A DNA stretch of 15,085 nucleotides from Magnetospira sp. (GCA_028277325.1 JANQGL010000469.1:1-15085); one strand, 5' to 3'. Positions 7,430 through 14,927 are shown, counted from the first letter of the stretch. The notes: generated by a model from the sequence alone, not told the origin. Translations and numbers: made by a program.

Positions 7430-7978
7430 GTGCGAAAAATCTGGCAGTGGCTGAGAATCCCGGCACTCCGCTGGGGGCTGTTCATCGGGGTGGGCGGAAC
7501 GTCGGTGTTCCTGTTCGCGTTCACCCACGTGGTTGCTTACACCAACACCATGGAATTCTGCGTTTCGTGCCATTCCATGTCGTTTCCCTACGAGGAATAC
7601 AAGAAAAGCTTCCACTTCCGGAACGCGATCGGTATCCAGGCCGGATGTTCGGATTGCCATGTGCCCCGCGAATATCCGGAAAAACTGGTCGCCAAGATCA
7701 TGGCGGTGAAGGACTTGTACGGTGAACTGATGGGCCACGCCCAGACCCCGGAGGCTTTCGAGGAGATGCGCCTGGCCATGGCCCAGCGGGTGTGGGCGAA
7801 AATGGAGGCTTCGGAATCCCGCGAATGCCGGGTATGCCACGATTTCGCTACCATGATCATGGACGAACAGGGACGCCGGGCGCGCCGCAAGCATACCGAG
7901 GCCTTCAACGAGGGGGGGCACTGTATCCAGTGCCACAAGGGGGTCGCCCACGAATTGCCGCACGGATACGATGACTGA
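7430..7978 (+). CDS. NapC/NirT-like membrane-anchored tetraheme cytochrome c
   Basis: A 182-residue protein with one N-terminal membrane helix (about residues 14-36) and four heme sites: CVSCH (44-48), CSDCH (73-77), CRVCH (133-137), CIQCH (165-169). The single anchor, length and heme spacing match the NapC/NirT/NrfH family, which carries electrons between the quinone pool and periplasmic redox enzymes. The CHSM sequence at heme 1 resembles the Met-ligated site of NrfH, and KDLYGEL (94-100) lies where the family places its quinone-site residues. The GTG start (7430) has AAGGA nine bases upstream; the basic MRK start fits the topology. No nitrate, nitrite or TMAO reductase gene is adjacent; its neighbours are fccAB and another tetraheme cytochrome. 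The physiological partner and electron direction are unknown. Confidence 0.88.
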   Translation: MRKIWQWLRIPALRWGLFIGVGGTSVFLFAFTHVVAYTNTMEFCVSCHSMSFPYEEYKKSFHFRNAIGIQAGCSDCHVPREYPEKLVAKIMAVKDLYGELMGHAQTPEAFEEMRLAMAQRVWAKMEASESRECRVCHDFATMIMDEQGRRARRKHTEAFNEGGHCIQCHKGVAHELPHGYDD

Positions 7979-8099
7979 CGTTGTTTGGCACGGGCCGGCG
8001 GGCTAGTGTCCCGAATCCGAAGCCCGTTGCATGATGGGGCGGGCGCCTCCGGACTTCGCAGTCGATATTACTCGGATTTTATGTGAAAGGATCCAGGAG

Positions 8100-9506
8100 A
8101 TGGGGCGTTTTCGCAGCGTCGAGGCCCGCAGGGCGCTTCGCCGCCGGTGTCGGCCGGGAGCGGTCATGGCCGGTGCCGCCGTCATGGCCACCCTGTTGTT
8201 CACCGGCGATCCGTCGCAGGCCCGCTCGGGCAGCGCGACGGCCGGCGAGACGCACGACGACAACCTGATCGCGTCGGTCGCGGCCGGCGGCCGCCTGTAC
8301 GACAACTGGCTGCGCGAACTCGCGAAACGGCGTCCCAAGACCCCGCATCCCCTTTACCCGTCGGCCAGCGAGCGCTACGCCGACGAGCCCTGGGAGACCT
8401 GGCGGTGCGTGGTGTGCCACGGCTGGGACTACCGGGGGGTCGACGGCGTTTTTCATACCGGCCCCAGTTTCACCGGCGCCAAGGGTATCGACCGCCTGGA
8501 TGGCCGGCCGGTGGGCGAGATCATCGAGGCGATCACCGCGCCCGAGCACGGCTTCGCGGACATGTTCGATACCCAGTCGCTGCTCGACCTGGCGCTGTTC
8601 GTCAGCAAGGGGCAGGTGGTCATGGACGAGGTGATCGACCCGATGACCCGCCGGGCGCGGGCCAATCCGGGTCGGACCTCGATGTTCTTCTCGACCATCT
8701 GCGTGAACTGCCATGGGCCGGACGGCCGCCAGATGCGGACCATCCCGCCGGTCGGCGACGTGGCGCGGTCCGATCCCTGGCTGGCCCTGCACAAAATGCT
8801 GAACGGCCATCCGGGCGACGACATGCCGGCCTTGCGGGCGTTCGGCCTGCCGACCGTGCTCAGCACCCTGGCCTATACCCAGAGCCTGCCGGGCCACGAC
8901 CAGCTGGCCTCGGTCGCCCGGGGCGGCAAGCTCTACGACGATTGGGCCGGGGAGATCGACCGCCATTACCCGCCCGATCCGCATCCGGCCTATCCGGCCG
9001 GCCAGAAGGTGATGGTCGGGTCCAGCACCTGGCGTTGCGTCGAGTGCCACGGCTGGGACTACAGGGGGGCGGCCGGAGTCCGCGGCATCCGCAACATGAC
9101 CGGGGCGCATCCGGCGGCGATCGTCAAGGTGCTGACCGACGATCTCCATCACATGGACGACTACATGCGCTACAAGGACCTGACCGATCTCGCCGCCTTC
9201 GTCAGCCAGGGTCAGGTGGAGATGAACGAGTACATCGACCCGGTGACCAAGAAGGCGCGCGGCGAGTCCGAGGAACACCCCGAGTTCTTCCTCACCCTGT
9301 GCGCCACCTGTCACGGCGAGGACGGGACCGCGATCCGCACCATGCCGCCGCTTGGCCGGGTGGCCGACGAGAATCCCTGGAAAGTGCTGCACCGGATGTT
9401 CCACGGGCACCCGGGCGAATACATGCCGGCCTGGCAGGCGACCATGCCGCCGGCCACCGCCCGCAACGTGCTCTCGAAGGTTCAGACCTTGAAGACCAAG
9501 CGCTGA
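8100..9506 (+). CDS. Exported tetraheme cytochrome c made of two tandem diheme units
   Basis: A 468-residue periplasmic cytochrome of unassigned function. From the chosen ATG (8100) there is an arginine-rich n-region, a hydrophobic stretch and a likely cleavage after SQA (residue 41). AAAGGA lies 8 nt upstream; AGGAG directly abuts the ATG. Other in-frame starts are 8031 (no clear ribosome site) and 8166 (GGGAG five bases upstream, but no basic n-region). Four heme sites: CVVCH (103-107), CVNCH (201-205), CVECH (313-317), CATCH (401-405). The protein is an internal duplication: each half reads GG-LYD-W, HP-YP, TWRC--CHGWDYRG, D--A-FVS-GQV-M-E-IDP-T--AR, C--CHG-DG---RT-PP-G and HGHPG--MPA. The HPG..MPA block probably supplies an axial ligand. 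It follows the NapC-like gene by 121 nt. It may be an electron shuttle or a catalytic subunit. Confidence 0.85.
   Translation: MGRFRSVEARRALRRRCRPGAVMAGAAVMATLLFTGDPSQARSGSATAGETHDDNLIASVAAGGRLYDNWLRELAKRRPKTPHPLYPSASERYADEPWETWRCVVCHGWDYRGVDGVFHTGPSFTGAKGIDRLDGRPVGEIIEAITAPEHGFADMFDTQSLLDLALFVSKGQVVMDEVIDPMTRRARANPGRTSMFFSTICVNCHGPDGRQMRTIPPVGDVARSDPWLALHKMLNGHPGDDMPALRAFGLPTVLSTLAYTQSLPGHDQLASVARGGKLYDDWAGEIDRHYPPDPHPAYPAGQKVMVGSSTWRCVECHGWDYRGAAGVRGIRNMTGAHPAAIVKVLTDDLHHMDDYMRYKDLTDLAAFVSQGQVEMNEYIDPVTKKARGESEEHPEFFLTLCATCHGEDGTAIRTMPPLGRVADENPWKVLHRMFHGHPGEYMPAWQATMPPATARNVLSKVQTLKTKR
8259..8894 (+). repeat. First diheme unit of the duplicated cytochrome
   Basis: Encodes residues about 54-265 of the tetraheme protein, with heme sites CVVCH and CVNCH. 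It aligns with the unit at 8895-9506 along its whole length, with a net difference of about ten residues between the two heme sites. The duplication is clear at protein level and diverged at DNA level, so it is old. Confidence 0.85.
8895..9506 (+). repeat. Second diheme unit of the duplicated cytochrome
   Basis: Encodes residues about 266-468 with heme sites CVECH and CATCH. It mirrors the first unit: GGKLYDDW, TWRCVECHGWDYRG, FVSQGQVEMNEYIDP and HGHPGEYMPA. Confidence 0.85.
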
Positions 9507-9610
9507 GGGAATGCCGCTTGGGGGGCGGGCGCCGTCAGGCCGGCGCCCGCCGCGAGGCTTGCCAGGTGGTGGTGATCGTCGATCACCAGGACGCGTTTCG
9601 CTGCGCTCAT
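9482..9610 (-). other. Possible 42-codon ORF overlapping the helicase stop (receiver-like start)
   Basis: The helicase stop and the ATG of this frame share ATGA, a classic translational-coupling arrangement. The predicted peptide begins MSAAKRVLVIDDHHHLASL, which resembles the first strand and acidic pair of a response-regulator receiver domain, then runs into low-complexity sequence and stops after 42 codons. It overlaps the cytochrome 3' end by 25 bases and contains the 9524-9551 hairpin. It could be a decayed fragment of a longer gene, a small coupled peptide, or chance. Function cannot be assigned. Confidence 0.25.
9524..9551. terminator. GC hairpin between convergent genes
   Basis: An 11-base perfect stem (9524-9534 with 9541-9551) around a six-base loop lies just after the tetraheme cytochrome and before the end of the opposite-strand helicase. 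There is no U-run. It suits a shared 3'-end structure for convergent transcripts. A second, smaller palindrome (TGGTGATC/GATCACCA, 9570-9577 and 9581-9588) follows. Confidence 0.45.
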
Positions 9611-12384
9611 GGCCGACTCCCCTCGTTGCGCGACGGCATACCCGGCGCATCGGGGGCGAGGAAGCCCTCGACCGTGGCCACCGCGTCGGCCAGCCCGCAG
9701 CGGCGGACCTCGACGCCGTCCGGGAACGCCCCATGCAGCCGGGACGGCAGCCGCGAGTCCAGCAGCACGAACACGCCGCGGTCGTCGGCCCGCCGGATCA
9801 GGCGGCCGAACGCCTGCTTGAGGCGCAGCCGGCACAGCATGTCGTCGTAGGCGCCGCCGCCGAACACCTGGCGGCGCGCCTTGTGCAGGATGTCGGCCCG
9901 CGCCCAGGGCACCCGGTCGAACACGATCAGGCGCAGCGAGGCGCCGGGCACGTCGACGCCGTCGCGCACCGCGTCGGTGCCGAGCAGGCAGGCATTTTGG
10001 TCGGCCCGGAAGATGTCGATCAGGGTGCCGGTGTCGAGGGCGTCCACGTGCTGCGCGTAGAGCGGCAGGCCGGCCGCGTCGAGCGGCCCGGCGATCCGCC
10101 CGTGCACCGCGCGCAGACGCGAAATCGCCGTGAACAGGCCGAGGCCGCCGCCGCGCGCGGCCAGGAACAGCTCCCGATAGGCGGTCGCGATGCGCGCCAG
10201 ATCGTCGCGGCCGAGATCGGTCACCACCAGGACCCGGGTATGGGACGGGTAGTCGAACGGCGACGCCACCGCGCGGCGCAGCGGCGGGCGGGGCAGGTGG
10301 CGGGCGCCGGTGCGCGCCTCGGCGGCCGTCCAGTCGCGGTCGTCGTCGCCCGATCCGTCGCGCAGGGTCGCCGAGGTGACGAGGAAGCCTTGCGTCTGCT
10401 CGGCCATCACGCGGGCGAACGGGCGTACCGGATCGACCCAGTGCCGGTGCAGGCCGACGTCCGTGTCGCGGCCGTCGATCCGGTCCACCGACAGCCAGTC
10501 GACGAATTCGGGCGGCGTCGCCTCGCCGAGCGACCGCAGCATGGCACGCCAGGCCTGGGCCGGAACGACGGCGCGGCGCTCCAGCGACCGCATCAGGCCG
10601 TCGACCCGTTGCCGGGTCGGGCTGTCCAGGTCCGCCGCCTCGTCGTCCAGCAGGCGGGCCAGTTCGCGGATCAGGTGGCGGGTCGGCACCTCCAGGAGCT
10701 GCAACGCCCGTTCGAGCCCGACCGCCGCCTCGATCAGGCCGGGAACGGTCGGCTGGGTTTCGGCCTCCAGGCTGTAGGGCGAGCGGTCGTCGCGGCTGCG
10801 CGCGTAGACCTGCGCGCGCAGCCGGTGCAGGAAGGTTTCCGCCGGTCCGACCGGATGGCCGCCGCCGATCCGCTGGTTCCAGCCCTGTCCGGCCAGGTCG
10901 CGCGCCGCCGCCAGCACCGCGTTGAGCGGCTCCGCCATCGCCGGACGCAGCTCCAGGAGATCCTGCAGGCGGCTCCTGAGGCCGCGCGCGCGCGACCGGT
11001 CGCGGTCCTCGGCGCCGAGCAGCCAGCGCCTGAGGTCGGCCGTTTCGCGCCCCGACAGATGGGCCGAGAACGCCTTGTCGGCGGCCTCGAACAGGTGGTG
11101 TCCCTCGTCGAACACGTAGCGGGTCGGCAGGTGCGCCTCGTCGCCGCCCAGGGTCGCCTGAACCAGCACCAGGGCGTGGTTGGCGACCACGATCTCGGCC
11201 CGCCGGGCGCGCCGGATCGAGCGTTCCACGAAACACTTGCGGTAGTGGATGCAGGCCGAATAGAGGCATTCGCCGCGCGTGTCGGTGAGGTCGCGGGTCA
11301 GCCGCCGGCCGACCAGATCGACCAGCCAGCCCGGAAAGTCGCCGCCCTCCATGTCGCCGTCGCGGGTCGCCTCGGCCCAGCGGGCGACCAGGCCGAGACC
11401 GGTCGCGTCGGCCGGACGCAACGGCAGGCGCTGCACCGCCTCGTCGAGGTTCAGCAGGCACAGGTAGTTCTCGCGCCCCTTGCGGACCACCGCCTTGAGG
11501 GCCTTGTCGGCGGGGTCGGGGTACAGGCGGTCCAGCTCGCCGTCCAACTGCCGTTGCAGGTTGCGGGTGAAGGTGGAGATCCACACCGGCCCGTGGTTCT
11601 TGCGGGCCCAGACGGCGGCCGGGGCCACGTAGCCGAGGGTCTTGCCGACTCCGGTGCCGGCCTCGGCGAGCACCGCCACCGGCGCGCCGTCGGACTCGCA
11701 GGGGTCGAAGGCGGCGGCGACCTGTTCGGCGTAAGCCACTTGCTGGGGCCGCCGCTCGGCGCCGCCGCCCAGCAGCTTGACCAGTTGCGCCCGTGCCTCC
11801 ACCGGCTCCACCGGGAGATGCCCGGCCGGCGGCTCGGGCGCGTGCTCCGACCACTCGCCGCGCCGCGTCCACACCCGCAGGCCCTCGGTCAGGTTGCGCG
11901 AATGCGGCGATTCGCCGCCCTCGCCGAGCGCCGCCAGCACGAACGGCGCCCACGGCCAGGAGCCGCGGGTCATCGCCCAGGCCGCCGCCGCCGCCTCCCG
12001 CGCCGGCGCCCGGGCGGCGAGATGGCCGAGCAGGGCGGCGGTGGCCTGATGGAGGACCGCCGCCTGATCGGCCAGCGTGGCCGGCTTCGGAAACCCGAGC
12101 GCCTCGGCCAGGCCGCCCGGGGTCGGCACGCAGAAGGTGGCCGGGCGCGCGAAGGCGAACAGGTCCAGCAGGTCGAGGGCCGCGATCCCGGCGATCCCCA
12201 GGCGCCGCTGGGTGGCCGGCGCGTGACAGACGATCACCGGCCCGATGTCGCCCAGGCGGCGGGCCGCCTCGCCCAGGGACAGACTCTCCCGGCGGGCGCC
12301 GGGAAACACCAGCGCGGCCCCCCGGACCCCGACGACGAGCGCGGGCGCCGCTGGTGCGTGGCGTGCGGTGTTGGACGGCGGCAT
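9607..12384 (-). CDS. DinG/XPD-family ATP-dependent DNA helicase with iron-sulfur cluster
   Basis: A 925-residue superfamily 2 helicase, likely 5'-3' and acting on structured DNA in repair or replication. The frame stays open far upstream, but family-like sequence begins near the ATG at 12384 (MPPSNT). Seen: P-loop AEAGTGVGKT (240-249); four cysteines C309, C373, C378 and C384 at the positions of the XPD/DinG iron-sulfur domain; IVVANHAL (398-405); Walker B box FDEGHH (425-430); and motif VI QAFGRLIRR (857-865). The first 200 residues hold VIVCHAPATQRRLG and LDLLDLFAFAR blocks that resemble a DnaQ-type exonuclease fold without the acidic catalytic residues. It is convergent with the cytochrome gene and divergent from the phosphofructokinase. 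An ATGA overlap joins its stop to a short ORF. Confidence 0.92.
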   Translation of the reverse strand: MPPSNTARHAPAAPALVVGVRGAALVFPGARRESLSLGEAARRLGDIGPVIVCHAPATQRRLGIAGIAALDLLDLFAFARPATFCVPTPGGLAEALGFPKPATLADQAAVLHQATAALLGHLAARAPAREAAAAAWAMTRGSWPWAPFVLAALGEGGESPHSRNLTEGLRVWTRRGEWSEHAPEPPAGHLPVEPVEARAQLVKLLGGGAERRPQQVAYAEQVAAAFDPCESDGAPVAVLAEAGTGVGKTLGYVAPAAVWARKNHGPVWISTFTRNLQRQLDGELDRLYPDPADKALKAVVRKGRENYLCLLNLDEAVQRLPLRPADATGLGLVARWAEATRDGDMEGGDFPGWLVDLVGRRLTRDLTDTRGECLYSACIHYRKCFVERSIRRARRAEIVVANHALVLVQATLGGDEAHLPTRYVFDEGHHLFEAADKAFSAHLSGRETADLRRWLLGAEDRDRSRARGLRSRLQDLLELRPAMAEPLNAVLAAARDLAGQGWNQRIGGGHPVGPAETFLHRLRAQVYARSRDDRSPYSLEAETQPTVPGLIEAAVGLERALQLLEVPTRHLIRELARLLDDEAADLDSPTRQRVDGLMRSLERRAVVPAQAWRAMLRSLGEATPPEFVDWLSVDRIDGRDTDVGLHRHWVDPVRPFARVMAEQTQGFLVTSATLRDGSGDDDRDWTAAEARTGARHLPRPPLRRAVASPFDYPSHTRVLVVTDLGRDDLARIATAYRELFLAARGGGLGLFTAISRLRAVHGRIAGPLDAAGLPLYAQHVDALDTGTLIDIFRADQNACLLGTDAVRDGVDVPGASLRLIVFDRVPWARADILHKARRQVFGGGAYDDMLCRLRLKQAFGRLIRRADDRGVFVLLDSRLPSRLHGAFPDGVEVRRCGLADAVATVEGFLAPDAPGMPSRNEGSRP

Positions 12385-12390
12385 GCGCGA

Positions 12391-12419
12391 AGTATACGGG
12401 TCGGGCCGGGGCGTCGCCA
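12391..12419 (-). promoter_or_regulatory. Candidate helicase promoter giving a leaderless mRNA
   Basis: On the - strand, TATACT (12396-12391) is a near-consensus -10 and lies six bases before the helicase ATG, which would put the transcription start at the A of the start codon. A weak -35 (TGGCGA, 12419-12414) is 17 bases upstream. No Shine-Dalgarno sequence fits between the -10 and the ATG. Confidence 0.4.
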
Positions 12420-12540
12420 GCGTCAGTGCGGCCCGGGACCCGCACGCCACGCCGCCGGAGTCCGGGCACCGAGGCCGGTCGGGACGGCCGGTGTCAAAAA
12501 AACTCCACAGCCCGATGGCGGGTGGGCGCGCCGCGACCAG

Positions 12541-12570
12541 TGGACGCCGCGCGCGGGGGTGGCGTATAAA
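12541..12570 (+). promoter_or_regulatory. Candidate phosphofructokinase promoter
   Basis: TGGACG (12541-12546) and TATAAA (12565-12570) are separated by 18 bases, matching four or five of six consensus positions each. Transcription would begin near 12577 and give a leader of about 45 bases. TATAAA stands out in otherwise very GC-rich sequence. The rest of the 237-base divergent gap shows no gene. Confidence 0.45.
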
Positions 12571-12621
12571 GAACGCGGGAATATCACGCGAACCGCATCT
12601 TCCACGGGGGAGGAATGTAAA

Positions 12622-13836
12622 ATGCTCAAAGGTAAGGTACTGGTCGCCCAGGGCGGCGGCCCGACGGCGGTCATCAACCAGTCGATGGTCGGGGTGGTGC
12701 AGGAAGCGCGCCGGATTCCGAGCGTCGAGCGGGTCTACGGCGCCCTGCACGGGGTGCGCGGGATCGTCGACGAGAACTTCGTGGACCTGACCCAGGAAAC
12801 CGACCTCAACCTGGAAATGATCGCGGCCACGCCGTCCTCGGCCCTCGGCTCGACCCGCGACAAGCCGGACCTGGAGTACTGCAAGAACATCTTCAAGGTG
12901 TGCCAGGCGCACGACATCCAGTCGTTCTTCTACTGCGGCGGCAACGACAGCTCCGACACCTGCCGGATCGTCGCCGAGGAAGCCGAGGCGAGCGGCTATC
13001 CGCTGCGCTGCGTGCACGTGCCGAAGACCATCGACAACGACCTGGTGATCAACGACCACACCCCGGGCTTCCCGTCGGCGGCCCGCTACGTGGCCTCGGC
13101 CTTCGCCGGCCTGAACCTGGACAACGCGGCCCTGCCGGGGGTGTTCCTGGGCGTCGTGATGGGCCGCCATGCCGGCTTCATGACCGGGGCCGCGGCGGCG
13201 CTGCGTCAGAACGAGGCGGACGGACCGCACCTGGTCTACGTGCCGGAGCGCACCTTCGACATGGACGCCTTCATCACCGACGTGAAGGCGGTCTACGACA
13301 AGTACGGCCGCTGCATCATCGCGGTCTCCGAGGGCGTCCACGACGCCTCCGGGGCGCCGATCATCACCCAGCTGATGCAGGAAGTGGAGAAGGACGCCCA
13401 CGGCAACGTGCAGCTCTCGGGCACCGGGGCGCTGGGCGACCTGCTGGCCGACGCGGTGAAGGACAGGACCGGCATCAAGCGGGTGCGGGCCGACACCCTG
13501 GGCTACATGCAGCGCTCGTTCCTGGGCTGCGTGTCCGACGTCGACCAGCGCGAGGCCCGCGAGGTCGGCCAGAAGGCGGTCAACTTCGCCCACTACCGGG
13601 ACAGCAGCGGCACGGTGACCATCCGCCGGGTCGGCGAGTACCGGGTGGAATACGAGCTGGACAAGCTCTCCGACGTGGCCGCCAAGACCAAGACCATGGC
13701 CGACGAGTTCATCAACGCCGAGGCCAACAACGTGACCAAGGCCTTCGTGGACTACGTCACGCCGCTGCTCGGCTCCGGCATCCCGGAGACCGCCCGCGTC
13801 CGCCTCGGCAACAGGGTCGACAAGATCCTCGGTTAG
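12622..13836 (+). CDS. pfp: Pyrophosphate-dependent 6-phosphofructokinase
   Basis: Reversibly phosphorylates fructose-6-phosphate with pyrophosphate in the cytoplasm. The 404-residue protein starts at the ATG at 12622, seven bases after GGGGGAGGA; the frame is open far upstream but that part is not protein-like. Seen: GGGPTAVIN (11-19), GGNDSSDT (106-113) and PKTIDND (134-140), with the active-site base in TIDND, then MGRHAGF and a PERTF substrate segment. Asp109 and Lys135 are the residues that mark pyrophosphate-using enzymes; ATP-using ones have Gly at both places. In methanotrophs related enzymes also act on sedoheptulose phosphates and have been linked to the Calvin cycle; the nearby carbon-fixation genes make a similar role possible here, but it could equally be the ordinary glycolytic enzyme. 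It is divergent from the helicase. Confidence 0.93.
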   Translation: MLKGKVLVAQGGGPTAVINQSMVGVVQEARRIPSVERVYGALHGVRGIVDENFVDLTQETDLNLEMIAATPSSALGSTRDKPDLEYCKNIFKVCQAHDIQSFFYCGGNDSSDTCRIVAEEAEASGYPLRCVHVPKTIDNDLVINDHTPGFPSAARYVASAFAGLNLDNAALPGVFLGVVMGRHAGFMTGAAAALRQNEADGPHLVYVPERTFDMDAFITDVKAVYDKYGRCIIAVSEGVHDASGAPIITQLMQEVEKDAHGNVQLSGTGALGDLLADAVKDRTGIKRVRADTLGYMQRSFLGCVSDVDQREAREVGQKAVNFAHYRDSSGTVTIRRVGEYRVEYELDKLSDVAAKTKTMADEFINAEANNVTKAFVDYVTPLLGSGIPETARVRLGNRVDKILG

Positions 13837-13905
13837 CCGGGCTCGGACCCAAGACAGGCATCCGCGCGGCCGTGCGCACGTCCTCGGTGCGGCGGCGCGC
13901 GGGTC

Positions 13906-13934
13906 GCCGGGTCGCGGCCTTCGGCCGGCCCGGC
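13906..13934. repeat. GC-rich imperfect palindrome, REP-like
   Basis: Outer arms GCCGGG (13906-13911) and CCCGGC (13929-13934) enclose an inner stem CGGCC/GGCCG with a TTC loop, separated by small bulges. The flanking bases read, on the - strand, GTCATTGCCGGGC, which resembles the arms of palindromic repeats common in alphaproteobacterial intergenic regions. It may also act as the phosphofructokinase 3' hairpin. The rest of the 199-base gap (13837-14035) shows no gene. Confidence 0.35.
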
Positions 13935-14035
13935 AATGACGGCGGCGCGGGCCCGACCGACAACGCCTTGACCCGGCGCCTTGTCCTGTGGTCTATGCGG
14001 GCGACCGACCCGCAACCGACCGCGAGCGCCCTCCG

Positions 14036-14905
14036 ATGTCCGACTCCCGCCCGCCGCGCAAGACCTGGATCCTCCGCCTGGCCTGTCAGAACCGGGTCGG
14101 GATCGTTGCCGCGGTGGCCAGCCTGATCGCCGAGTTCGATGGCAACATCAGCGATTCCGCGCAGTTCGACGACCATTCGACGGGGCGCTTCTTCATGCGC
14201 ACCGAGTTCGAGACCGACGAAACCTCGATTCCGCCGGCGTTCCGCAACCGGTTCGCGCGCGAGGTGGCGAAGCCGTTCGACATGTACTGGTCGCTGCACG
14301 ACGCCGACGAGCGGATGCGCGCCATCCTGATGGTCTCCAAGGGCGACCACTGCCTGGAGGACATCCTGTACCGCTGCGCCAAGCGCTCGCTGCCCATCCA
14401 GGTGACGGCCATCGTCTCCAACCACGAGACCCTGCGCCGCAACGCGGAGTCCCGGGGCATTCCGTTCCACCACCTGCCGGTGACCCGCGACACCAAGGCC
14501 GAACAGGAGGCGCGGACGCGCGAACTGATGCGCGAGACCGGCTCGGACCTGCTGGTCCTGGCCCGCTACATGCAGATCCTGTCGCCGGAGATGTGCCGCC
14601 ACCTGCACGGCCGCTGCATCAACATCCACCATTCCTTCCTGCCCGGGTTCAAGGGCGCCAAGCCCTACCACCGGGCCCACGAGCGCGGCGTGAAGCTGAT
14701 CGGCGCCACCGCCCACTACGTGACCGAGGACCTGGACGAGGGTCCGATCATCGCCCAGGCGGTGGAGCCGGTGACCCACCGCGACAGCCCGGACTCGATG
14801 ATCGCGATCGGCCGCGACATCGAGAACAAGGTGCTGTCCCGGGCCCTGCGCCTGCACGCCGAGCAGCGGGTGTTCCTGAACGGAATCAAGACGGTGGTGC
14901 TTTAG
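14036..14905 (+). CDS. purU: Formyltetrahydrofolate deformylase
   Basis: Hydrolyses 10-formyltetrahydrofolate to formate and tetrahydrofolate, balancing one-carbon pools and supplying formate for purine synthesis. The 289-residue protein has the usual PurU layout: an N-terminal ACT domain (about 10-90, LRLACQNRVGIVAAVASLI) that binds glycine or methionine in known members, and a C-terminal formyltransferase-like hydrolase domain. The active-site segment is CINIHHSFLPGFKGAKPYH (Asn196, His198) followed by IGATAHYVTEDLDEGPI with Asp234, the Asn-His-Asp set of the family. The ATG at 14036 is preferred because a GTG at 13988 adds 16 residues outside the ACT domain; neither has a strong ribosome site. 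It lies 199 nt after the phosphofructokinase, with no clear functional link. Confidence 0.95.
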   Translation: MSDSRPPRKTWILRLACQNRVGIVAAVASLIAEFDGNISDSAQFDDHSTGRFFMRTEFETDETSIPPAFRNRFAREVAKPFDMYWSLHDADERMRAILMVSKGDHCLEDILYRCAKRSLPIQVTAIVSNHETLRRNAESRGIPFHHLPVTRDTKAEQEARTRELMRETGSDLLVLARYMQILSPEMCRHLHGRCINIHHSFLPGFKGAKPYHRAHERGVKLIGATAHYVTEDLDEGPIIAQAVEPVTHRDSPDSMIAIGRDIENKVLSRALRLHAEQRVFLNGIKTVVL

Positions 14906-14927
14906 GTTCGGATCGGACTTGAAGCCG

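Noticed and set aside
5444..7963. An 839-codon open frame on the - strand across fccAB and the NapC-like gene
   Set aside because: Opposite three clear genes and runs through an intergenic terminator; the translation lacks recognisable domains.
7986..8005. TGGCACG resembling the -24 element of a sigma-54 promoter before the tetraheme cytochrome gene
   Set aside because: No GC-containing -12 element occurs at the required spacing.
9511..12621. Long upstream extension of the phosphofructokinase frame
   Set aside because: It lies opposite the helicase, is not protein-like, and the ATG at 12622 has an excellent ribosome binding site and family-typical N-terminus.
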